32,178 nucleotides of DNA, taken from the NCBI RefSeq assembly GCF_003788585.1, contig NZ_AYKG01000033.1, forward strand, positions 1 through 32,178, in the 5' to 3' direction. The position numbers and the translations under genes are program-made. The stretch's first letter is position 1. The number at the start of each line of letters is the position of its first letter. Of the stretch, positions 1 to 7,465 are shown in pieces. Source of the DNA: Salinisphaera japonica YTM-1 (GTDB lineage: Bacteria > Pseudomonadota > Gammaproteobacteria > Nevskiales > Salinisphaeraceae). The notes under the pieces were generated by a model that was given only the letters and a program-made list of their open reading frames with translations, did no database searches and had not been told where the DNA came from.

Positions 1-346
1 TAGTCTGCGGGTGTGCGTCTGTATTCATTCGCGTTTATTTGCGTTTATCTGCGTTCATTTGCGGACGATTTTTTTGAAATAGCCACCAAACCCGCTACGA
101 GCGTCACGGCCGCGTGTGGCCGCGACATGCGCGTCATTAGGATCGGCGTTTCATCTGTGTCCATCGGCGGATAAAACCGTCTGTATCCAGCCGTATTTAT
201 TCGTGGTCATTCGCCAACGGTGTCAAAAGAAACGATCTCGTGGCATGGGCCGTGCTCAAGGCTTTCTTTCAATCTGTGAAATCTGCGTAATCTGCGGATT
301 ATCTTGTCTTCCATTCGCGCTCATGGGCGTCCATTCGCGGACTATT
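1..346. repeat. Degenerate intergenic repeat arms, left edge
   Basis: This gene-free stretch holds at least three forward-oriented arms of the repeat family also found at 7225-7420, 10568-10782 and 28140-28525. Positions 1-55 are the distal half of an arm (10-nt units such as TTTATTTGCG, ending GCGGAC). Positions about 130-222 are a strongly decayed arm. Positions 262-346 are a nearly complete arm with 9-nt units (ATCTGCGTA, ATCTGCGGA) followed by the TTCATTCGCG-type units. The reverse-oriented partner arm seen at the other loci is not visible and may lie left of the window. No real gene is seen here; open frames through the arms result from the 9-nt period. Confidence 0.75.
79..111. repeat. 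Diverged copy of the mscK 3' end
   Basis: Positions 79-111 resemble 359-392, which spans the mscK stop codon. Both share the core GCTACGAGCGT with matching flanks (CCAC/CCATCAA before it, CAC/GATGGC after it). The adjoining arm ends (51-66 and 328-343) also match, so a block of roughly 280 bp carrying an arm end plus the gene terminus appears to have been duplicated in tandem and then diverged. Confidence 0.55.
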
Positions 347-373
347 CTGCCGACAGCAACGCCATCAAGCCGG

Positions 374-3300
374 CTACGAGCGTGATGGCAGAGCCGGCGT
401 CTCGTCGCCGTCGGGCTTGTCGCTCGGGCGGCGAAAGACTTCGCCAATCGAGTCGTCCATCGAGCGCAGGTGCAGGTCATGCTGCGGGTAGACGATCTTG
501 ATGCCGTTGGCCTTGAACGCGTCGTGCACGCGGCGATAGATGGCGTGTTGCAGCGGCAGCAAGTAGTAGAGATCGTGATAGAACACGCGTGCTTCGTAGA
601 TGATCGCGCTGTCGTCGTAGCCCACCATGAACACCGAGGGCGGCGGATTGTCGAGTGCCACCGGCTCGGCGTCGACGGCTTCGTGCACCAGCCGCTCGAC
701 CAGATCGCCATCGGTATCAAGCGCCACACAGAATCGCAGGATCAGGCGGGTGATGTCGTCGGTCAGCGTCCAGTTGATCACGGTTTCGGTGATGAACGTC
801 TGGTTCGGGATCACGACTTCTTTGTTATCCCAGTCGGTGATCGTGGTGGCTCGGATACGAATACGCGATACGGTGCCGGTGAGCGCGCCCACGGTAACCG
901 TATCCCCCACGCGTACCGGGCGCTCGAACAGGATCAGAATGCCCGAGATGAAGTTGGCAAAGATCTGTTGCAGACCGAAACCCAGACCCACACCGATCGC
1001 GGCCACCAGCCACTGGATCGATGACCAGCGCAGCCCGATCAGGTTGACCGCAACCAGCATCCCGATGATCACGATCGCGTACTGAAACAGCGTTGCCATG
1101 GCATAGCGGCTGCCGGCATCGAGCGAGAGTCGCCGCAGCACGGTGATTTCCAGAAAGCCCGGCAGGTTGCGCCCGGCCAGCGTGGTCACAACGCCCACCG
1201 CGATTGCCAGCAGCAGCGCCCCCAGCGTGACGTTGGAGATCTCTTTCTGGCCGTCGACCTGGCTGGTGATCTGCCATAGATTGATATTGTCCAGTAGCTG
1301 CAGGGCCGGCAGCGTGCCCGACCAGACCAGCCACAGCCCGGTGGCAATGGATAACGTGATCACCATCTTGATCAAGCCGCGCGTCTGTTCGCTGATCTGG
1401 ACCAGGTCGATCTCCAGGCCTTCCAGCGTCTCCGGCGTGCTGTCACCGGAGACGGCGGCGGCCTCGCGCGAGGCCCGGGCCTCGCGGGCCTCCTCGCGGC
1501 GCTTGAGCGCGCGTGACAGGGCGATACGCCGCTCGGCGACCGTCAGCCAGCGCACGATCAGGCTGTAGAGAATCACCGCCCCGCCCAACAGTGCGGCCGA
1601 GTAGAAGAACCGACTCTGAAGCTGAAGCGCGGTGTAGTAATAGCCCCGCGCAGCCATGCCCGATAGCGCCAATGGGATCGCCGTAGCCACAGGCAACCAG
1701 AAATAGCCCAGACGCCAGTTACCGTCCTCGTGATCGGTCATCACGTCCGAAAGCACACCCGTGATCGGATGCAGAACCCGCCAGGCAAATATCGCGATCG
1801 AAAACTCACCGAGCATGAACGCAGCGCGACCGATCGTTTCGCGTTTGGTGTCGTCGTCGAATGCTTCGGTCATCGAGATCACGATGATCGGCACGATCAG
1901 CGCCAGCGAGAGCGCCCGCAGATCCCGGTGCAGATTGCGCCGTGCCTTGTCCGACCAACGGAAATGCGCCTCGGCCAGACCGTTGGCCCGAACAACCTGC
2001 GTGAACGGCTCGATGAACAGCGCCAGCATGCCAAGCTGAAACACCGCGCTGCCCGCGGCCTTGGCAAACGGCGTGGCCCCGGGGGCATGCTGGGTGAGAT
2101 AACCGATCGACAACGGCAACAGGATTGTTGGCAGCGCCAGTAAAAGCGTAGCCAGCAGCGCGCGCAGCGTCAGGGCGACGGAATCGTGGCTGACGTTGCC
2201 AACCGGCTCGGCGAGCACGGCCAGGCGCCGCTTGAACAAGCCCCGCATGCCCATCAACGCGCCGATCACGAGGATCGCCAGCCCGGCCCGAAACGGCTTG
2301 GCCACGATGCCGCCCACGAACGCCGTCAACGCCTCACGCCAGGATCGCGGATCGAGCAGCCAGGGGATGTCCTCGGCCAAACGGGCCGGCCAGTCCAGCC
2401 AGATACCGTGAAATGACGGCAGCCAGAACAGACGTTCGTCCAGCAGTCGATTGAACGAGCCCAAGGTGTCGTTGTAGTGCCGCGTCAGACTGCGCACATC
2501 GCGCCCGACGTCGACATACCGGCCCTCGGCATCGATCAGACGATCGATGATGGCCCGGCGTTGATCCAGCAGATTGATCAGCGACTCGCGCTGGCCGGCA
2601 CTCAGTGTAATGCCGGCGTTCTGCGCGATCCGCTCGGCCATCATGGCCGGGTTATCCAACTCCGCGCGGGTCTGTTGGAGCTGGAACCGGTCAAGCTCGG
2701 CGGTAGAGACATCCGGCAGGCCGTTGAGCGTGTCGCTGGTAAGAAACGACAGCGAGGGCGTGGCCAGACGCCGACGCTGGTTACGTAGCACATCCCCCAG
2801 GGCCACCGAGCCGCCGCCGATCTCGAGCTGTCGCTGAACGAGATTGAGCCGGCGCTCCAGGCTGTCTACCTGGGCCCGCTGCTCGGCCTGGCGCTGTGAC
2901 AGGGTCTGCGTGTCTTCAGTGATATCCGCCAGCTCATAGGTCAGCTCGACGTTCTTCTGTGCGACCTCACTGATCGGCGCCAGGGCCGTACGCAGCTCGC
3001 TGAGCTTGTCTTCGCTGGCGTCACGCAGTGTCTCGGCCGAGGCGATCTGTGCTCGCGAGAGCGCGGTCTGGGCCGCGGCAAGCGCCTCGTTGAGTCGCGC
3101 GACCTGGGTTTCGGCCAACGAGCGTTTGACCTCGAGCAAACGCTCCTGCGCATCCAGCCCGGACAGCTCCTGCTGCAGGCGCTCGATCTCGGCGTTCAAC
3201 GCATCGCGGCGTGCAGCCACGAGCGTGCTTTGCGCGCGTGCCCGCACCCCGCTGGCATCGCCCAGATCCACACTATTGCTGCCGGCCAGGTTCTGCAGCG

Positions 3301-3892
3301 CGTTGCGTGCATCGGCCAGCTGTGCGCGCAGCTGCTCCGGGCGCTGGGCCGCGCGTGTGAGCTTGTCTCGGGCATCGGCCAGGCGGGCCTGGGCATCGGT
3401 CAGACGTGTGCGTGTCTGTTCGACACGCTGGGTCAGCGCATCCAGCGACTGATCGGCAAGCTCATCGATGGTGGGCACGCTGGGCACATTGCGCAGCTCG
3501 GCCCGGACTGACTCGATATCCTCGGGGATCTGTTTCTGCGATGCCGCAAGATCAGCGGCCTGCTGACGATCGGCCTCGGCTGCCTGCAGTGCCGCCAACG
3601 CTTTCTGATAGGTCTCTACCGCCTGGGCCTGGCGTACCTCATCCACGTCCCGGCGTGCCTTCAGGCTCTCAATCTGGTCTTTCAGCCGCGAGATCTGCTG
3701 GCTGACGTTCGTCTCCGCGCCGTCAACGCCGCTCTGCCCCAGAGCCGGTGAAAACGAGACCGCCAGGCACCACAGACACATCACCACGACAGCGTGTCGA
3801 AGCAGGCCGGGCGATACCGCGAACGCTTTGTTCGATGAGCGTGACGATTTCACAGATGACAACACATCGATCCAAGGCTGGAATGGTCGCAT
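374..3892 (-). CDS. mscK: MscK/KefA-type mechanosensitive channel (MscS family)
   Basis: A large inner-membrane channel of the MscS superfamily that releases solutes on hypo-osmotic shock. At about 1172 aa it is close to E. coli MscK (1120) and MscM. A hydrophobic signal segment ends near SFSPALGQ. A long periplasmic Gln/Ala/Arg-rich coiled coil follows (roughly residues 55-430, MscS_porin-like), then many membrane helices and a C-terminal MS_channel domain. The pore-lining helix and beta domain are recognisable from GLGFGLQQIFANFISG, FERPVRVGDTV and the VVIPNQTF loop. ATG at 3892 is preferred here. A GTG at 3931 would add 13 residues, and an ATG at 3781 would place the start directly before the hydrophobic core; none has a strong ribosome site. 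The gene stands alone, and its 3' end abuts the repeat region. The family call is firm; choosing mscK over mscM is less certain. Confidence 0.9.
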   Translation of the reverse strand: MRPFQPWIDVLSSVKSSRSSNKAFAVSPGLLRHAVVVMCLWCLAVSFSPALGQSGVDGAETNVSQQISRLKDQIESLKARRDVDEVRQAQAVETYQKALAALQAAEADRQQAADLAASQKQIPEDIESVRAELRNVPSVPTIDELADQSLDALTQRVEQTRTRLTDAQARLADARDKLTRAAQRPEQLRAQLADARNALQNLAGSNSVDLGDASGVRARAQSTLVAARRDALNAEIERLQQELSGLDAQERLLEVKRSLAETQVARLNEALAAAQTALSRAQIASAETLRDASEDKLSELRTALAPISEVAQKNVELTYELADITEDTQTLSQRQAEQRAQVDSLERRLNLVQRQLEIGGGSVALGDVLRNQRRRLATPSLSFLTSDTLNGLPDVSTAELDRFQLQQTRAELDNPAMMAERIAQNAGITLSAGQRESLINLLDQRRAIIDRLIDAEGRYVDVGRDVRSLTRHYNDTLGSFNRLLDERLFWLPSFHGIWLDWPARLAEDIPWLLDPRSWREALTAFVGGIVAKPFRAGLAILVIGALMGMRGLFKRRLAVLAEPVGNVSHDSVALTLRALLATLLLALPTILLPLSIGYLTQHAPGATPFAKAAGSAVFQLGMLALFIEPFTQVVRANGLAEAHFRWSDKARRNLHRDLRALSLALIVPIIVISMTEAFDDDTKRETIGRAAFMLGEFSIAIFAWRVLHPITGVLSDVMTDHEDGNWRLGYFWLPVATAIPLALSGMAARGYYYTALQLQSRFFYSAALLGGAVILYSLIVRWLTVAERRIALSRALKRREEAREARASREAAAVSGDSTPETLEGLEIDLVQISEQTRGLIKMVITLSIATGLWLVWSGTLPALQLLDNINLWQITSQVDGQKEISNVTLGALLLAIAVGVVTTLAGRNLPGFLEITVLRRLSLDAGSRYAMATLFQYAIVIIGMLVAVNLIGLRWSSIQWLVAAIGVGLGFGLQQIFANFISGILILFERPVRVGDTVTVGALTGTVSRIRIRATTITDWDNKEVVIPNQTFITETVINWTLTDDITRLILRFCVALDTDGDLVERLVHEAVDAEPVALDNPPPSVFMVGYDDSAIIYEARVFYHDLYYLLPLQHAIYRRVHDAFKANGIKIVYPQHDLHLRSMDDSIGEVFRRPSDKPDGDETPALPSRS

Positions 3893-4129
3893 TCGGGACC
3901 GGCCCCGAACGAACGTTGAAAGCGGCCGCACGGCCTATGCCCGCTTGATGGCGCTTGCCCGGCCACTGCAGGCGTCTACGCATCCTAGATACTCATGCGT
4001 ACAAGCGCCAGATCGTCGCCGATGAAGACGTTGTAGTCGCGCGATCGACATAGCACAATTTAGCTCGGTGGCGCGCCGTGCGCCGCTCGCTCGTTTTTTG
4101 TATTCGCACCGGCCGTCATCCTAACGCTC

Positions 4130-4798
4130 ATGTCTGACCCGCTATCTCGCACGTCACCGCCGCGCGGCCAGACACGGGCCGCGCTCATGCAGGCGGCCCT
4201 GGAAATGGTGGCCTCGGAGTCGAATTTTTCGGCGCTTTCGCTACGTCGTGTCACGCGCCAGGCGGGTGTCGTGCCGACCGCGTTCTATCGTCATTTCCGC
4301 GATATGGACGATCTGGGCATTACCCTGGTTGATGAAACATTTGCCGAATTACGCGCGGTGCTGGCGGCCGTGGATCTGCCGTCGTTGTCGATCGACGGCC
4401 TGATCCAGCACTGTATCGGCCTGTTTGCTTTTCATGTCTGCGAGCGGCGTCTGTTGTTTCAGTTTCTGGTTCGCGAGCGCTATGCCGGCAGTGCCGCGCT
4501 ACGCGATGCCATTCAGACCAATCTGGCCGCGCTGAACGGTCAGCTCACGCACGATCTGTCGCAGCTGGACGCTTATTCGGCGGTCGATAACGCCGACCTC
4601 GCGCTCGTGGCTGATCTCGTGGTCAACACCGTGATCGCCACGGCCGAACGTATCCTCGACGTGGCCCGCGCCGATGCCCCGGTCGACACGGTCGTCAGTG
4701 AGGCCGAACGCCAGCTGCGGCTGATCTTTCTCGGCCTGTCGCAGTGGCCGACAAGCCGGCCGCAGACAAGCTACTCGGCGGGCGCAGGCGCCGGGTAG
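4130..4798 (+). CDS. fabR: TetR-family repressor, FabR-like
   Basis: A 222-aa TetR-type DNA-binding protein. The N-terminal helix-turn-helix (about residues 14-60) reads SLRRVTRQAGVVPTAFYRHF followed by RDMDDLGITLVDE. This closely matches the signature of E. coli FabR ([33 protein letters not shown]). FabR senses the saturated/unsaturated acyl balance and represses fabA and fabB. The C-terminal ligand domain is diverged, as is usual. No fatty-acid gene lies nearby, so the regulator acts in trans. It is preceded by about 240 bp without a gene and its last 28 bp overlap the convergent DUF2059 gene. I saw no clear FabR-type palindrome upstream. Assignment to the FabR/DesT group is strong; the actual targets are inferred. 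Confidence 0.82.
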   Translation: MSDPLSRTSPPRGQTRAALMQAALEMVASESNFSALSLRRVTRQAGVVPTAFYRHFRDMDDLGITLVDETFAELRAVLAAVDLPSLSIDGLIQHCIGLFAFHVCERRLLFQFLVRERYAGSAALRDAIQTNLAALNGQLTHDLSQLDAYSAVDNADLALVADLVVNTVIATAERILDVARADAPVDTVVSEAERQLRLIFLGLSQWPTSRPQTSYSAGAGAG

Positions 4799-5415
4799 TC
4801 GTCGTTTGCCGGTGCCGGCTCGGCCGCCAATGACGCCGCCGATGCCCCGTTCATGCGTGCGCGCACGCGCGAGACGATCTCGGGCACCAACGACATGCCC
4901 CACTGCTGGCCCAGATCCAGCGATTCGGTAAGAAGCTCCGGCGAGATACGCACGAGCTTCTGGCCGAGCGGCGACTCATAGAAATTCACCAGCTGGTTGA
5001 GCTCGATCAGGTTGAAGTGTTTTTCATAAATCGGCGCCAATACCGAGTACAGCGCGTCGCCGTCGGCAATACGCTCGGAGACGACGGCCCGGGTCTGCTC
5101 GGTGACGATGTTCATGGTCTCAGGGCCCAGCGTGCCGCCCAGCAGCGACATCGCGCCTTCCACGCGGCCAATGAACTGATCGGTGAACACGTTGCGAAGC
5201 TGGGTGACGTCGGTGAGTTTCACCAGCTCGCGCACCGCCGCATCGGCCTGCTCATAATCCAGGCCGGCCGGGCTATTCAGGCGGTTTGGCGCGGCCTCGG
5301 GGCTCGGGCTGGTCTGGGCCAGCCCGGCCACCGGCATGACAGCGATCAGGGCGATCGCTGCCCGTGTCTTGATACTCAGCCGATCACGCGGCTTCTGCCG
5401 ATCCGGTGTTTTCAT
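4771..5415 (-). CDS. Secreted DUF2059-family protein
   Basis: A 214-aa exported protein of unknown function. A basic N-terminus and hydrophobic stretch (TRAAIALIAVMPVAGLAQ) form a signal peptide. The body carries the DUF2059-type pattern: an alpha-helical domain with LAPIYEKHFNLIELNQLVNFYESPLGQK (shown here in two parts: LAPIYEKHFNLIEL, then NQLVNFYESPLGQK), residues about 125-155. It ends in an Ala/Pro-rich tail. The start at 5415 is chosen because the signal peptide follows it and a GAGG lies about 11 nt upstream; the open frame extends further to 5484 without support. The start overlaps the end of cysI by 32 bp, so it may be translated from cysI mRNA. Function is not known. Confidence 0.78.
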   Translation of the reverse strand: MKTPDRQKPRDRLSIKTRAAIALIAVMPVAGLAQTSPSPEAAPNRLNSPAGLDYEQADAAVRELVKLTDVTQLRNVFTDQFIGRVEGAMSLLGGTLGPETMNIVTEQTRAVVSERIADGDALYSVLAPIYEKHFNLIELNQLVNFYESPLGQKLVRISPELLTESLDLGQQWGMSLVPEIVSRVRARMNGASAASLAAEPAPANDDYPAPAPAE

Positions 5416-7147
5416 GGAAGTCTTTACCCTCGACGGTGGCTGCGATGACGCCGGTGCGCACGACGAAATCGCCGAAGTGCTCACCGTCCTCGCGTTCGGC
5501 CGACCAGCGCTGAATCAGCGGCGTGAGTTCGGCCAGGATTTCTGCTTCGCCGATATTCTCGCGATAAAGCTTATTCAAACGTGAACCGTCGAAGGCCGCA
5601 CCCAGATACAGGTTGTACTTGCCGGGTGCTTTGCCCACGAAACCGATCTCCCCGAGAAACGGCCGGGCACAGCCGTTGGGGCAGCCGGTCATGCGGATGA
5701 CGATACGCTCGTCACCGATATCGGCCTTATCCATGATGTCCTCGAGCTTGCCGATCAGCTCGGGCAGGTAGCGCTCGGATTCGGCCATGGCCAGCGCACA
5801 GGTCGGGAACGCCACACACGACATCGAGGCATGGCGCAACGCGCTGTTGCGCTTGGTCTTGCCATCGTCCAGGCCGTAATGATCGATCACGCCCTCGACA
5901 TCGGCGCGGTCGGCATCGGCGATACCCGAGATGATGACGTTGTGATTGCCGGTCAGGCGGATCGTGCCTTTATGGATCTTGGCGATCTCGCGCAGCGCGG
6001 TCATCAGCTTGTAATTGGCCGGGCCCTGATACTGGCCGTGATGGGCCAGCCCGTTCTCGTCGAAATCCGCGATACGCCCGTTTTCGATGAACAGCGTCAC
6101 GTGCCAGTTGCCGGCGTCATCCTGGAACCAACCGATCGGATCACCGTTGCGCTCGAAGTGGTAGTCACGCGTGGGCTCAAGCTTGATCCCGGCGCGCTCA
6201 TCGAGCTGCTCATGGATGAAGCCGATGCCGTTATCGTCGATGGTGTACTTGAAACGCGCGTGCTTGCGGTTCTCGCGATCACCGTAATCGCGCTGGATGG
6301 TCACCAGTGTCTCGACCGTTTCCAGCGTCTTGTCCAGACCCACGAAGCCGATGACGCTACCCAGGCGCGGATAAGTGGCCGGCTCGCCGTGGGTGCTGCC
6401 CATGCCGCCGCCGATGGCGACGTTATAGCCCACGAGCGCATCGTTCTCGACGACCGCGATCAGGCCGATATCGTTGGCGAAGACGTCGACATCGTTTTCC
6501 GGTGGTACGGCGATGGCGATCTTGAACTTGCGCGGCAGATAGGTCGCCCCGTAAATCGGCTCGACGTCGGTCTCGCCGCTGGGCGCCTGCTGGAGAAAGA
6601 TCTCTTCGTAGGCCTTGGATTTCCAGGCCAGATGCTCGGAGAGCTTGATCGACCAGTCATGGATCTCGGCGTGCACGGCTGATTTTTCCGGAAACGCCGA
6701 GGCCATGACGTTACGGTTGACGTCGCCACAGGCCCCACGGGCGTCCACGCCCACCTTGTAAGCATCCTGAAGCAGCGGGCGCAGGTCGCGTTTGGCCACA
6801 TGGTGATACTGAAAGGTCTGGCGCGTGGTCAGGCGCAGCGTGCCGTTGGCGTACTCGTGCGCCAGGCGGTCGATCTCGAGATACTGCTCGCCGGTGACCA
6901 CGCCGGCCGGCAGGCGCAGGCGCAGCATGAACTGATAATGCGGCTCCAGCTTCGAGGCCTTGCGCTCGGCGCGCAGATCACGATCGTCCTGCTGATAGAA
7001 CCCGAAGAACTTCGTGAGCTGGGTATCATCCTCAGCGATCGAGCCGGTCAACTCGTCGGCCAGCCCCTCGGCGATCGTCCCGCGCAGGAAATTGCTGCGG
7101 GTCTTGATGTGCTCGACGGGCGAGAGATTCTTTTCCGTGGTGCTCAT
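5384..7147 (-). CDS. cysI: Sulfite reductase (NADPH) hemoprotein beta-component
   Basis: Catalyses six-electron reduction of sulfite to sulfide in assimilatory sulfate reduction, taking electrons from CysJ; cytoplasmic. The 587 aa compare with 570 in E. coli. The siroheme/4Fe-4S ligands are present as Cys444 and Cys450 (CVAFPTC) and Cys489 and Cys493 (TGCPNGC). The N-terminal half has the expected nitrite/sulfite reductase ferredoxin-like repeats (for example RLPAGVVTGEQYLEID, LRLTTRQTFQYH). The ATG at 7147 follows a good ribosome site, AGGTGATCCC. The gene lies downstream of cysJ on the same strand but separated by 318 bp filled by an inverted-arm repeat, whereas these genes usually sit close together. 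The last bases overlap the DUF2059 gene. Confidence 0.97.
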   Translation of the reverse strand: MSTTEKNLSPVEHIKTRSNFLRGTIAEGLADELTGSIAEDDTQLTKFFGFYQQDDRDLRAERKASKLEPHYQFMLRLRLPAGVVTGEQYLEIDRLAHEYANGTLRLTTRQTFQYHHVAKRDLRPLLQDAYKVGVDARGACGDVNRNVMASAFPEKSAVHAEIHDWSIKLSEHLAWKSKAYEEIFLQQAPSGETDVEPIYGATYLPRKFKIAIAVPPENDVDVFANDIGLIAVVENDALVGYNVAIGGGMGSTHGEPATYPRLGSVIGFVGLDKTLETVETLVTIQRDYGDRENRKHARFKYTIDDNGIGFIHEQLDERAGIKLEPTRDYHFERNGDPIGWFQDDAGNWHVTLFIENGRIADFDENGLAHHGQYQGPANYKLMTALREIAKIHKGTIRLTGNHNVIISGIADADRADVEGVIDHYGLDDGKTKRNSALRHASMSCVAFPTCALAMAESERYLPELIGKLEDIMDKADIGDERIVIRMTGCPNGCARPFLGEIGFVGKAPGKYNLYLGAAFDGSRLNKLYRENIGEAEILAELTPLIQRWSAEREDGEHFGDFVVRTGVIAATVEGKDFHENTGSAEAA

Positions 7148-7224
7148 GGGATCACCTGATGATGACGACAGCGCTGAGATGGTCGGTCAGCGCTTTGATT
7201 TTGATTGTTCGCGAATTGTTCTGG

Positions 7225-7420
7225 TCCGCGAATACAAGCGAATGAATACAGATATTTATCCGCAGATTACGCAGATTGCACAGCTTGAAAGAGCAGATAA
7301 AACGAACACCTGGTCCGCTTCAGCGCCACTGCGACAGCAAGCCTGCTGTACCGCCTTAGTAATCTGCGTCATCTGTGTAATCTGCGGATTGTCTTTTCTT
7401 TATTCGCGTTTATTTGCGGA
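7225..7420. repeat. Inverted-arm intergenic repeat between cysJ and cysI
   Basis: The 318-bp gap 7148-7465 holds one full element. The reverse arm (about 7225-7291) begins TCCGCGAATAC and contains ATCCGCAGATTACGCAGATT. A non-conserved spacer of about 70 bp follows. The forward arm (about 7361-7420) contains AATCTGCGTCATCTG and ends TATTTGCGGA. The arms are imperfect reverse complements, so transcribed RNA could fold into a long hairpin between the two sulfite reductase cistrons. A second TTCGCGAAT near 7208 may be a relic of an arm end. No gene is visible in the gap. Confidence 0.85.
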
Positions 7421-7465
7421 CGATATGTCTTGTACGAGTTGCACAGCTGCGACGATGCCAAGCCG

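Noticed and set aside
256-729. Open frames running through repeat arms (also 116-385, 7014-7469, 28309-28518, 28421-28651) as possible small proteins.
   Set aside because: They share peptides like PQITQI or ICVICG only because the 9-nt repeat keeps codon phase; the rest is antisense or out of frame to real genes or non-coding.
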